From: CALKKN01 sp041571375
GTDB taxonomy: Bacteria > Pseudomonadota > Gammaproteobacteria > Xanthomonadales > SZUA-36
DNA: 11,674 nt
Reading direction: 5' to 3'
Assembly (NCBI GenBank): GCA_041571375.1
Contig: JBFFUJ010000051.1
Coordinates: forward strand, 1 to 11,674
Within the stretch, counting starts at the first letter, position 1. Each line of letters opens with the position of its first letter. The position numbers and the translations under genes were made by a program. This document shows, piece by piece, positions 1 to 7,193 of the stretch. The notes under the pieces were generated by a model. The model was not told where the DNA came from. It did not search any database and saw only the letters and a program-made list of their open reading frames with translations.

Positions 1-1258
1 CGAGGCTGCGCGCAAGGCCCGTGAAATGACGCGCCGTAAAGGGGTGCTGGACGTCGCGGGACTACCCGGAAAGCTGGCCGACTGCCAGGAAAAGGACCCG
101 GCCCTTTCCGAGTTGTTCCTGGTTGAGGGTGACTCTGCGGGCGGTTCGGCGAAGCAGGGGAGAAACCGGCGCTACCAGGCGATTTTACCGCTGAAAGGCA
201 AAATCCTGAACGTCGAAAAGGCGCGTTTCGACAAAATGCTGGCTTCTGCCGAGGTCGGAACGTTGATCACCGCCCTCGGCTGCGGGATCGGACGCGACGA
301 GTTCGACCCGGACAAACTTCGCTATCACCGCATCATCATCATGACGGATGCCGATGTCGATGGGTCCCATATCCGGACTTTGTTGCTGACCTTTTTCTAT
401 CGGCAGATGCCGGAACTCATCGAACGCGGGCATGTGTACATCGGCCAACCGCCCCTGTACAAGGTCAAACAGGGCAAGCAAGAGCATTATCTCAAAGACG
501 ATGCCGAGCTGAACGACTATCTGCTGGCGAGGGCAGTCGACAACGCCGTACTGGTTTTTGACCCGTCCGCGCCGCCGTTGCAGGGCGAAGCGCTCGAGCG
601 CTTGATGAGGGACTACCTTGCCGCGCAACTCGCGACCGAACGTCTCGGCAAGCGGTTCGACCCGGATTTTCTAAGACAACTGGTTGATTATGAGAGGTTT
701 TCCACGGAATGGGACCAAGCTCAGCTGGAGCGTTGGTGCGAGGGCCTCGGTCTTCGCTTGCGAGAAATTGCCCCAGCCAGCGTGCGTTACCGCCTCGAAG
801 CGAGAGAGGGCGAGGAAAGCGCTGAACTGCTGTTGGAAAAGACCACGCACGGCGTCACGGCGGACAGCCGCATTGGCATGGACTTCTTCAGGAGTCCCGA
901 ATATCGTCTGATCGGCGCCCTGGCAGATACCCTGCACGGCCTGATTCAGCCGGGCGCGCGCATCGTGCGCGGAAAGGCGGAGCAACCGGTGGACAGTTTC
1001 CGCGCAGCGTATGAGTGGCTGATGGCTGAGAGCCGCAAGGGCCGCACCATTCAGCGCTTCAAGGGCCTGGGCGAAATGAACCCCGAGCAGCTCTGGGACA
1101 CCACGGTCAATCCGGAAACTCGCCGACTGTTGCAGGTGACGATCGAAGACGCGGTGGCCGCCGATCAGATTTTCACCACGCTGATGGGTGACGAGGTCGA
1201 ACCTCGCCGGGAATTCATCGAGCGAAATGCGCTCGATGCGGCCAATCTGGACGTTTGA
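1..1258 (+). CDS. gyrB: DNA gyrase subunit B, C-terminal part (5' end outside window)
   Basis: This is the ATPase subunit of DNA gyrase, which introduces negative supercoils together with GyrA in the cytoplasm. About 418 residues are present and the frame is open from base 2, so the gene starts before the window; the internal ATG at 26 is not the start. The Toprim domain is intact: EGDSAGGSAKQGRNR carries its catalytic Glu (codon 125-127), and MTDADVDGSHIRTLL carries the metal-binding Asp pair near base 350. The GyrB-CTD motif RFKGLGEMNPEQLWDTT lies near 1060-1110, and the tail NALDAANLDV is typical of gammaproteobacterial GyrB. The extra domain of Gram-negative GyrB is present between these motifs (about 540-900). 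The missing half should hold the GHKL ATPase domain. In this group gyrB usually follows dnaA-dnaN-recF, so the left edge is probably near oriC (inference). Confidence 0.98.
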   Translation, partial: EAARKAREMTRRKGVLDVAGLPGKLADCQEKDPALSELFLVEGDSAGGSAKQGRNRRYQAILPLKGKILNVEKARFDKMLASAEVGTLITALGCGIGRDEFDPDKLRYHRIIIMTDADVDGSHIRTLLLTFFYRQMPELIERGHVYIGQPPLYKVKQGKQEHYLKDDAELNDYLLARAVDNAVLVFDPSAPPLQGEALERLMRDYLAAQLATERLGKRFDPDFLRQLVDYERFSTEWDQAQLERWCEGLGLRLREIAPASVRYRLEAREGEESAELLLEKTTHGVTADSRIGMDFFRSPEYRLIGALADTLHGLIQPGARIVRGKAEQPVDSFRAAYEWLMAESRKGRTIQRFKGLGEMNPEQLWDTTVNPETRRLLQVTIEDAVAADQIFTTLMGDEVEPRREFIERNALDAANLDV

Positions 1259-1264
1259 TCAGCA

Positions 1265-1278
1265 GGGCGGAACCGCCC
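1265..1278. terminator. Short hairpin between convergent gyrB and HAD-like gene
   Basis: The 32-bp convergent gap holds a compact GC inverted repeat, gggcgg-aa-ccgccc, six bases per arm (five pairs with a GAAC tetraloop is more realistic). It lies 6 bp after the gyrB stop and 12 bp beyond the stop of the opposing gene. It could end transcription from both sides. Neither side has a clear T-run, so a classic Rho-independent terminator is not demonstrated. Confidence 0.35.
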
Positions 1279-1290
1279 CGGTCGTTGAAG

Positions 1291-1758
1291 TCAGCCGTCT
1301 CTGGGCCTGAGCAGCGCTTTCAACGCCTGCATCAACTCCTTGTCGTCATTCAGGGCGGTCGCATTGATGCCCATGCTCTGAGCGACCTCGATGAACTTTC
1401 GGCTCGAGCTGTAGAGATGACATTGTGAGGGCGGCAGCGCGTACCGTTTCATGATGTCCGCCAGGGAGGCCTCCCGGTTGCGTCTCTGCGTAAACAGGGA
1501 GCGCGGCACGTAATAGACACCATCGATCGTCCCGCCGGCGTCTGCGAGGCGTTTCCTGATACTGGCCGGGCCCAGCAGGGCGTCATCCGGGCCCCCGTGA
1601 TCCCGCGACCAGTCATCCGGCTGGGGCGCCGTCGCGAGCAGCTGGTGGCCTCTGCGGGTCAGACGGGCGAGCAGCCGAAACAGCCGATCGCCCTGTTTAC
1701 CCGCGCCGACTCGGAGGATGTCGTCGCGGCTGATCATCAGCAGTACCGGCTCTGCCAT
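1291..1758 (-). CDS. HAD-like GmhB-related protein lacking catalytic residues (probable pseudoenzyme)
   Basis: A 155-residue soluble protein. The ATG at 1758 was chosen because it lies 4 bp after the glyS stop and begins directly at the first HAD strand; a longer ORF start at 1857 would only read through glyS in another frame. The layout follows the HisB/GmhB phosphatase family: beta-strand 1 VLLMISRDDIL (5-15), a strand around LLATAP (40-45), GGTIDGVYYVPRS (75-87) where GmhB has its zinc loop, and a last Rossmann-like stretch at 112-136. However, the DxDG nucleophile motif reads SRDD, with Ser10 replacing the nucleophilic Asp. The C-x-H zinc ligands read V-P-R, the DCRKPKPG loop is absent, and the GDSxxD acidic motif reads YSSSRKF. 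It is also shorter than the roughly 180-190 residues usual for GmhB. Homology is inferred from fold outline and synteny; phosphatase activity seems unlikely. The frame is intact, so it is not an obvious pseudogene. Co-transcription with glyQS is likely. Confidence 0.72.
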   Translation of the reverse strand: MAEPVLLMISRDDILRVGAGKQGDRLFRLLARLTRRGHQLLATAPQPDDWSRDHGGPDDALLGPASIRKRLADAGGTIDGVYYVPRSLFTQRRNREASLADIMKRYALPPSQCHLYSSSRKFIEVAQSMGINATALNDDKELMQALKALLRPRDG

Positions 1759-1762
1759 GGCC

Positions 1763-3856
1763 TCAGCCCAATACCGACAGGTCGGCAATCCGGTCAAACA
1801 GCGCTTTGAGCCGGGCGAGCAAGGCCAGTCGGTTTGAGCGCAGCGCCGGATCCTCATCCATGACCATCACGGTGTCGAAAAAGTCGTCCACAGGCTCCTT
1901 CAGGCGGCTCAGGCTGACCAGGCTGCGGGAATAATCGCGGTCACGCAGCAGTGGCTCGATTTCGCGCTCCAGTTCAGTAACTTCGCCGAAAAGACACTTT
2001 TCCTGGTCCAAAATTAGCCGATCTTCGTCGATTTGACTCGAAAAATCCTGTCCGGATTTTCGCAGAATATTGCCGATGCGCTTGTTTGAGGCGGCCAGGC
2101 TGGCGGCTGCTGCCTGGCCCATGAAGTGATCGAGCGCCCTCAGCCTCTGGTCCAGATCGGGCAGGCTGTCCCAGCCCGAAGCCACGGCCGAATTGGTCAG
2201 TTCGGTGGCAAAACCCTGATCCCGATAGTAGTGATGCAGACGATCGACAATGAACTCCCGGACATCGACCAACAGATCCGGTCCGACTTCGACCTGCGAG
2301 GACAGCTCGTTCGCCGCCAGCGCGAGCAGTCGATTCAGTGGCAGGTCAATTTCCGCCTCGAGCAGAATTCGTACCAGTCCCAGCGCGGCACGCCGCAGGG
2401 CAAATGGATCTTTGTTGCCGCTGGGGCGCAAACCACTGGCAAATATGCCAACCAGCGTGTCGGCGCGATCGGCGATGCTGACAATTTGACCTGCCGAGCT
2501 CCGGGGAATGCCATCGCCGGCATAGGCTGGGGCGTAATGCTCGCCGATGGCCGTCGCCACCTCGTCCGACTCGCCGGAACGCAGCGCGTAATGACGGCCC
2601 ATCAGGCCCTGCAACTCGGGAAACTCACCGACCATTTGGGTCATCAGGTCGCATTTCGACAGCCGGGCGGCGCGCGCAGAGGGCGTTGGATCAACCCCCA
2701 AAACTTCTGCTAACTTTTCGGAAATAGCAGCCATTCGTTTCGATTTGTCGCCAACTGTCCCGATATTTTTTTGAAATACGGCGCGTTCCAGGGCCGGCAG
2801 GTACGCGTCGAGGGGCCGCTTTTCATCCTGCTCCAGGAAAAACCGAGCGTCGGCGAGGCGTGGCCGGATAACCCGTTCGTAACCCTCGCGGACGGCCCCC
2901 ACGTCGGTACTCTCAAGGTTGGCAATGGCTACGAAGCGGCTGCTGACCCGATCCTCGTTGTCGGGATCAGCCACAGGAAAGAACCTCTGGTGGTCCTGCA
3001 TGCTGGCAATCAGCGCTTCGTGAGGTACCTGAAGGAATTCTTCCTCGAATCGACACTCGACTGCGACAGGCCACTCGACCAGGTTGGTGACCTCGCGCAG
3101 CAAACCTTCGTCGATCAGGACATTCGGGTCCGCGGCCGTCAGGGCTTCACGGATTTGGACCTGCCTTTGCGCCGGATTGGCGACGACGTGGGCTCGGAGC
3201 AATGCTTCCTCGTAATCCGCAGCGGCCCGGAGATCATGTGGCCCCGGGCTGTGAACGCGGTGGCCTCGCGTAATTCGCCCAGCGGACTGAGCGAACAGCG
3301 ACCCTTCGAGAACACGCTGGCCGTGCAGCACGACCAGCCAGTGCACAGGCCGCACGAAGCTGAAGTCATGGGCTGCCCAGCGCATGGGCCGCGCCACCGG
3401 CAATTGCCGCAAAGTCTGCTCCAGCAGCGGAAACAGCAGCTCATCCAGGCTTTGGCCCGCCTGCTGGATGCGCGCGAGAAGCCACTCACCGCGCTCGTTC
3501 TCCATCCGCTCCAACTGGTCAATGTCCAGGCCGACGGAGCGCGCGAAGCCCAGCGCGGCAGGGGTCGGCTCACCGGTTTCGTCAAAGGCCGCGGAGACCG
3601 CTGGTCCGCGACGCTCCTCGACACGATCGGTCTGACACGCGGCGACCTGCCGGAACAAAACCGCCAGCCGCCGCGGCGTCGAGAAGGCCCGACTGCCCGC
3701 CGTTTCGTAGGACAGGCCCAGTTGTTCCAGCCCGCTGGCCACGCCGTCAAAAAAGGCCTCTCGGAGCTCATCGAGCGACTTCGGAGGAAGCTCCTCGCAA
3801 CCCAATTCGATCAGCAGGTCGGCAGCGGCCTCGCTTTGTGTCTGGCGATCGTTCAC
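1763..3856 (-). CDS. glyS: Glycine--tRNA ligase beta subunit
   Basis: This is the beta subunit of the bacterial alpha2beta2 glycyl-tRNA synthetase, which binds tRNA and, with GlyQ, charges tRNA-Gly. The 697 residues match the usual length (about 690). The N-terminus DLLIELGCEELPPKSLDEL (13-31), the block MQDHQRFFPV with SSRFVAIANLES following, and the C-terminal tail RSNRLALLARLKALFDRI are family hallmarks. The start codon is GTG at 3856, overlapping the glyQ stop by four bases (GTGA). This indicates translational coupling that would help keep the two subunits in proportion. No other in-frame start lies before the conserved N-terminal block. The HAD-like gene follows after 4 bp. No frameshift or missing domain is apparent. 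Confidence 0.97.
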   Translation of the reverse strand: MNDRQTQSEAAADLLIELGCEELPPKSLDELREAFFDGVASGLEQLGLSYETAGSRAFSTPRRLAVLFRQVAACQTDRVEERRGPAVSAAFDETGEPTPAALGFARSVGLDIDQLERMENERGEWLLARIQQAGQSLDELLFPLLEQTLRQLPVARPMRWAAHDFSFVRPVHWLVVLHGQRVLEGSLFAQSAGRITRGHRVHSPGPHDLRAAADYEEALLRAHVVANPAQRQVQIREALTAADPNVLIDEGLLREVTNLVEWPVAVECRFEEEFLQVPHEALIASMQDHQRFFPVADPDNEDRVSSRFVAIANLESTDVGAVREGYERVIRPRLADARFFLEQDEKRPLDAYLPALERAVFQKNIGTVGDKSKRMAAISEKLAEVLGVDPTPSARAARLSKCDLMTQMVGEFPELQGLMGRHYALRSGESDEVATAIGEHYAPAYAGDGIPRSSAGQIVSIADRADTLVGIFASGLRPSGNKDPFALRRAALGLVRILLEAEIDLPLNRLLALAANELSSQVEVGPDLLVDVREFIVDRLHHYYRDQGFATELTNSAVASGWDSLPDLDQRLRALDHFMGQAAAASLAASNKRIGNILRKSGQDFSSQIDEDRLILDQEKCLFGEVTELEREIEPLLRDRDYSRSLVSLSRLKEPVDDFFDTVMVMDEDPALRSNRLALLARLKALFDRIADLSVLG

Positions 3857-4773
3857 GACTCACCGGCCCGGTCCGGGCGGACTTCGTCCAAAGTACGATT
3901 CATGGCCGGAAAACCGAGGGCCTCGCGGCGGGCATAATAGCCTTCGGCCACGCGGCGTGCGAGGTCGCGGACGCGCAGAATGTAACGCTGCCGTTCGGTG
4001 ACGGAGATGGCGCGCCGGGCGTCGAGCAGATTGAAGGTGTGGGAGGCTTTCAAAACCTGTTCGTACGCCGGTAGCGGCAGGTCGAGATCGACCAGCTTGC
4101 GGGCTTCCTGCTCGCAGACGTCGAACCAAGCAAACAGAGCATCCACGTCCGCATGTTCAAAGTTGTACTGCGATTGTTCGACCTCGTTCTGGTGAAACAC
4201 TTCACCGTAGGTCACGGTGCGCCCTCCGCTTCGCGTCCAGACCAGATCGAACACGCTGTCCACTTTCTGGAGGTACATGGCGAGTCGTTCGGCGCCATAG
4301 GTGATCTCGCCCATGACCGGACGGCACTCCAACCCACCGGCCTGCTGGAAATAGGTGAACTGGGTAACTTCCATACCGTTCAGCCACACCTCCCAGCCCA
4401 GCCCCCAGGCTCCCAGTGTGGGCGATTCCCAGTTGTCTTCGACAAATCGAATGTCGTGGACCCTCGGATCGATACCGAGCGCCTCGAGCGAGCCGAGGTA
4501 CAGCTCCTGGAAATCCTCCGGTGAGGGTTTCATTACGACCTGGTATTGATAGTAATGCTGCAGGCGGTTGGGGTTTTCGCCGTAGCGGCCATCCGTCGGC
4601 CGCCGGCTCGGCTGCACGTATGCAGCGTTCCAGGGCTCGGGACCTATGGCACGCAGAAATGTGGCGGGGTGAAACGTGCCCGCCCCCACCTCCAGGTCGA
4701 GCGGCTGAATGCAAACACAGCCGCGTTCAGACCAGTAGCTCTCGAGTTCTTGTATGAATTCCTGAAAAGTCAT
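3853..4773 (-). CDS. glyQ: Glycine--tRNA ligase alpha subunit
   Basis: This is the catalytic alpha subunit of the heterotetrameric glycyl-tRNA synthetase, a class II enzyme that activates glycine with ATP. The 306 residues compare with about 300 in E. coli. Conserved blocks visible are GAGTFHPATFLRAIGPEPW (30-47), YVQPSRRPTDGRYGENPNR (51-69, class II motif region), HYYQYQVVMKPSP, FVEDNWESPTLGAWGLGWEV, and EITYGAERLAMYLQ toward the class II motif 3 region. The ATG at 4773 gives the family's normal N-terminus, MTFQEFIQELESYWSERGC. No strong Shine-Dalgarno sequence precedes it. A hairpin lies in the 67-bp leader between the NfeD-like gene and this start. The gene is coupled to glyS by a 4-bp overlap. 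Confidence 0.98.
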   Translation of the reverse strand: MTFQEFIQELESYWSERGCVCIQPLDLEVGAGTFHPATFLRAIGPEPWNAAYVQPSRRPTDGRYGENPNRLQHYYQYQVVMKPSPEDFQELYLGSLEALGIDPRVHDIRFVEDNWESPTLGAWGLGWEVWLNGMEVTQFTYFQQAGGLECRPVMGEITYGAERLAMYLQKVDSVFDLVWTRSGGRTVTYGEVFHQNEVEQSQYNFEHADVDALFAWFDVCEQEARKLVDLDLPLPAYEQVLKASHTFNLLDARRAISVTERQRYILRVRDLARRVAEGYYARREALGFPAMNRTLDEVRPDRAGES

Positions 4774-4789
4774 GGTGCGTTCGCTGCAA

Positions 4790-4813
4790 TGGCCGCCCTT
4801 TCAGGGGCCGCCA
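4790..4813 (-). promoter_or_regulatory. Hairpin in the glyQ leader
   Basis: Nine-base arms TGGCCGCCC (4790-4798) and GGGCCGCCA (4805-4813) pair at eight of nine positions around a six-base loop. The structure sits 16 bp upstream of the glyQ ATG, in the gap after the NfeD-like gene. It could be a partial terminator or attenuator, or a translation-modulating leader stem. No T-run follows on the minus strand and no T-box-like elements are recognisable, so the function is unknown. Confidence 0.3.
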
Positions 4814-4840
4814 CGGTGCCTGCCTTTCGATTCAAACGAC

Positions 4841-5146
4841 CTAGTATAGTCGCTGCTTGCGATGGGCTGAAGAATCAATGCGGTTGCCTGCTGAGCTCCT
4901 TTCCTGCAATGGTTGACGCAATGCGTGACGGCGCGAGAGCCACAGCAGGGCGCCCGAAATGCAGGCAAACAGGGCGAACTGCAGAGCGACAGGCATCGTG
5001 GGCACCACGAGAGCGACGAAACCCATGGCTGAGGCAACGAAACTGATCTGTAACAGGATGAATCTCGGCCAGCTCATTTCGGACAATACCAGGACCGCCG
5101 CCAGCAGCCACCAGTGCCAGAACAGGAAGTCGGTCAGCGCAATCAA
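4841..5146 (-). CDS. Short NfeD-like membrane protein
   Basis: An inner-membrane protein of about 101 residues resembling the transmembrane part of the NfeD/YbbK family. It opens with LTDFLFWHWWLLAAVLVLSEM, the family-like 'F-W-H-W ... E' segment, followed by a second hydrophobic stretch FILLQISFVASAMGFVALVV and a third, ALQFALFACISGALLWLSRR. It then ends in a short basic tail. The C-terminal OB-fold domain of full-length NfeD proteins is absent, as in other short members. The start is uncertain. TTG at 5146 places the NfeD-like segment at the N-terminus and overlaps the stop of a possible upstream small ORF as TTGA. The ATG at 5236 would add 30 residues of unremarkable sequence. NfeD proteins often pair with stomatin/SPFH proteins; none is visible here. 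It precedes glyQ by 67 bp and may be co-transcribed. Confidence 0.6.
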   Translation of the reverse strand: MIALTDFLFWHWWLLAAVLVLSEMSWPRFILLQISFVASAMGFVALVVPTMPVALQFALFACISGALLWLSRRHALRQPLQERSSAGNRIDSSAHRKQRLY

Positions 5147-5265
5147 AAGGCGAATCTCACAGCAGCGATGACCAGCGGCAGGATCGCCCCGATCGCTGAG
5201 AACGGCCGAAATCGAAGCCGCGGCGCTGCCCTGCAAGCCGCGAAGACGGTACGATTTGTCCGCAC
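5143..5265 (-). CDS. Possible 40-residue small membrane protein upstream of the NfeD-like gene
   Basis: A GTG at 5265 opens a 40-codon frame ending in TGA at 5143-5145. The product has a basic N-terminal half (several Arg) and a hydrophobic end, AIGAILPLVIAAVRFAF, which could be one membrane helix. Its stop overlaps the proposed TTG start of the NfeD-like gene by four bases, an arrangement typical of coupled genes. Against it are the weak ribosome-binding site, the lack of any recognisable homologue, and the partial overlap with the longer ATG form (5236) of the NfeD-like ORF. Treat it as a hypothesis. Confidence 0.18.
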   Translation of the reverse strand: MRTNRTVFAACRAAPRLRFRPFSAIGAILPLVIAAVRFAF

Positions 5266-5416
5266 GGTGGCGGTACCTGGAACATCCGAGCCCCTTTTGA
5301 GGAATTGCGTCGACCCCGGCGAGCCACGTTATCAGAGTATGCCGCCCGTGTTATGCGCCGAAAGTCACGGCATGCGAGAATCGAGCGATGATGGGCGTTG
5401 AACCTAACGAGAACGG

Positions 5417-6151
5417 ATGACCGAGCGCGACAGGCTTTTTGCGGCACCATCAGCCGAAGGGCAGGCTTTCGTGTTCGACGAGCGGGTGGTGCAGGTTTTT
5501 CCGGACATGATCAATCGCTCGGTGCCGGGATATGCGCTGATCGTGCCGCTGATGGCCTTGCTGGCGCGGCGCTACGCCCAGGATGGGACCCATCTGTATG
5601 ACCTCGGCTGTTCTCTCGGTGCCGTCGCGCTTGCCATGAGCGACGTGGTCCAGGCCCAAAACGCCCGGATAATCGCCGTGGACAAGTCGCCGGCCATGAT
5701 CGCGGAGTTGAAGCGGTTGCTTGCCAGCGGAGCCGCGAGCGGTCGGACGCCGATTGTGCCGCGGTGTGAGGACGTGCTGGCGACCGATATGGAACAGGCG
5801 TCGGTCGTGGCAATGAATTTCACGCTGCAGTTCGTCGATCCCGCCCAGCGCTCGGTCCTGATGCGGAAGATCCACGACGGCTTGCTGCCCGGAGGCGCCT
5901 TGCTGCTGTCCGAAAAGGTCCGTTTCGAGACCGGGGAGGAAGAGGCGCTGCAAACGGCATGGCACCACGATTTCAAACGGGCCCAGGGGTACTCCGAGCT
6001 GGAAATCGCGCGCAAACGCGACGCCCTGGAGAATGTACTGCAAACCGAGACCCTGGCACGGCACCGGCAGCGCCTGCTGGAGGCAGGGTTCAGCCGGGTC
6101 TACCAGTGGTTCCAGGGTCTCGGTTTTGTCTCGCTGATTGCGTTGAAGTAG
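5417..6151 (+). CDS. cmoA: Carboxy-S-adenosyl-L-methionine synthase
   Basis: CmoA converts S-adenosylmethionine and prephenate into carboxy-SAM, the donor for the cmo5U wobble modification. The 244 residues compare with 247 in E. coli and align along the whole length: FDERVVQVFPDMINRSVPGY (20-39), the SAM motif YDLGCSLGAVALA (61-73), DKSPAMI, NFTLQFVDP, and HHDFKRAQGYSELEIARKR. Tyr39 and Arg201 correspond to the cofactor-binding Tyr39 and Arg199 of E. coli CmoA. The ATG at 5417 gives the standard N-terminus MTERDRLFAAP. The preceding Shine-Dalgarno sequence is weak. About 150 bp separates it from the leftward small ORF or NfeD-like gene, so its promoter should lie in 5266-5416, though no convincing -35/-10 pair was found there. 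cmoB starts 4 bp downstream. Confidence 0.97.
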   Translation: MTERDRLFAAPSAEGQAFVFDERVVQVFPDMINRSVPGYALIVPLMALLARRYAQDGTHLYDLGCSLGAVALAMSDVVQAQNARIIAVDKSPAMIAELKRLLASGAASGRTPIVPRCEDVLATDMEQASVVAMNFTLQFVDPAQRSVLMRKIHDGLLPGGALLLSEKVRFETGEEEALQTAWHHDFKRAQGYSELEIARKRDALENVLQTETLARHRQRLLEAGFSRVYQWFQGLGFVSLIALK

Positions 6152-6155
6152 CCGG

Positions 6156-7106
6156 TTGAAACCCGTTTACGAAGCGCTCCCAGAGTGTTGGCCCGGCAGT
6201 GCCTGGTGCGCCGCCGCTGCCGCCCAGGCCGAGACGCGCCTGGCCCGACACCCGCACGGCGACCTGCCGCGCTGGCGCGCTGCATTGGAGGCGCTGCCGC
6301 CGGTTGCTCGGGCGGCGCTGCTGGACCGCGACATGCCTGCGCTGGGTGCCGGGGTGGCCGACACGGCCCGTTTGCGCGATGTCCTGATGCGCCTGCATCC
6401 CTGGCGCAAGGGTCCGCTGTGCCTGGGTGGCGTCGCTATCGACAGCGAGTGGCGTTCGGACTGGAAATGGCGTCGCGTGGCGCCACTGGTCGAACTCGCG
6501 GGCCAGCGGGTGCTCGACATCGGCTGCGGAAACGGTTACTTCGGCTTGCGAATGCTGGCCGCCGGAGCCCGGCTTGTGGTCGGGGTCGATTCGACGCTGC
6601 TGTTTGCGATGCAGTGGCTGGCCTGCCGGCACTTCAGTGGTGACTTGCCTAACTTCGTTCTGCCGCTCCGAGCCGAGGAGCTTCCTCCTGGACGGCCACG
6701 CTTCGACACGGTTTTCTCCATGGGCGTGCTGTACCACCAACGCGATCCCGTGCGGCATCTGAGGCTGATCCGCAAACTGTTGGGTGAGGATGGAACGCTG
6801 GTGCTCGAAACCCTGGTGCTGCCCGAGGACCGGGGCGAGGATTTGCTGGTTCCCCGGAGCCGGTACGCGCGCATGCGCAATGTCTGGTCGGTACCGGGAA
6901 CCGGACGCCTGACCGCGTGGCTGCGGGAGGCGGGGTATCGGAAGCTGCAGCTTGCTGACGTCTCGACGACCTCCACGGAGGAGCAGAGGACCACCGACTG
7001 GATGCGTTTCGAGTCCCTGGAAAGGGCTTTGGATGCGGCGGATCCGTCCCGGACAGTCGAGGGCCATCCCGCACCGGTGCGGGCGGTGGTGGTTGCCACG
7101 CGCTGA
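6156..7106 (+). CDS. cmoB: tRNA U34 carboxymethyltransferase
   Basis: CmoB transfers the carboxymethyl group from carboxy-SAM to 5-hydroxyuridine at position 34 of several tRNAs, producing cmo5U and broadening wobble decoding. The 316 residues compare with 323 in E. coli. Visible blocks are HPWRKGPLCLGGVAIDSEWR (81-100), SDWKWRRVAP, the SAM-fold motif VLDIGCGNGYFG (119-130), FSMGVLYHQRDP (187-198), ADVSTTSTEEQR and TVEGHPAPVRAV. By position Lys85, Trp99, Lys104, Tyr193 and Arg309 match the E. coli carboxy-SAM-binding residues Lys91, Trp105, Lys110, Tyr200 and Arg315. The start is a TTG at 6156, 4 bp after the cmoA stop, with GAAG 7 bases before it inside the end of cmoA. The N-terminal helices are divergent and slightly shorter than in E. 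coli, as in other members. Confidence 0.96.
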   Translation: MKPVYEALPECWPGSAWCAAAAAQAETRLARHPHGDLPRWRAALEALPPVARAALLDRDMPALGAGVADTARLRDVLMRLHPWRKGPLCLGGVAIDSEWRSDWKWRRVAPLVELAGQRVLDIGCGNGYFGLRMLAAGARLVVGVDSTLLFAMQWLACRHFSGDLPNFVLPLRAEELPPGRPRFDTVFSMGVLYHQRDPVRHLRLIRKLLGEDGTLVLETLVLPEDRGEDLLVPRSRYARMRNVWSVPGTGRLTAWLREAGYRKLQLADVSTTSTEEQRTTDWMRFESLERALDAADPSRTVEGHPAPVRAVVVATR

Positions 7107-7193
7107 GTGCGGGCAACCGCGCGCGGCGCGTTCCTACAGGCTTCCAGGCTGCGCGCCCTGTCGGCAGCGGTGACCGTCGTGCACGCTGTGGGC

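Noticed and set aside
1291..1758. HAD-like gene as a simple broken pseudogene
   Set aside because: The frame is uninterrupted, the start is tightly coupled to glyS, and hydrophobic core segments are kept; only the catalytic positions are substituted. Decay is not excluded, but the sequence does not show it.
1759..1857. Upstream start at 1857 for the HAD-like gene
   Set aside because: It would overlap the conserved glyS C-terminus by almost 100 bp in another frame, and the extra residues (Cys/Trp/Arg-rich) are that frame's shadow.
2771..3937. Long rightward ORF (388 codons) across glyS and the glyQ end
   Set aside because: It is antisense to the clearly conserved glyS frame; its translation is low-complexity and Arg/Gln-rich with no domain. 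GC-rich DNA commonly gives such shadow frames.
6090..7067. Leftward ORF (325 codons) opposite cmoB
   Set aside because: Antisense shadow of cmoB, whose motifs and E. coli-matching residues are unambiguous; the antisense product is rich in Arg, Gln and Pro with no recognisable fold.
7107..7193. GC inverted repeat (GGCGCG at 7125-7130 and CGCGCC at 7152-7157) as a terminator after cmoB
   Set aside because: Only six pairs with a 21-base loop and no T-run; GC-rich chance pairing is as likely.
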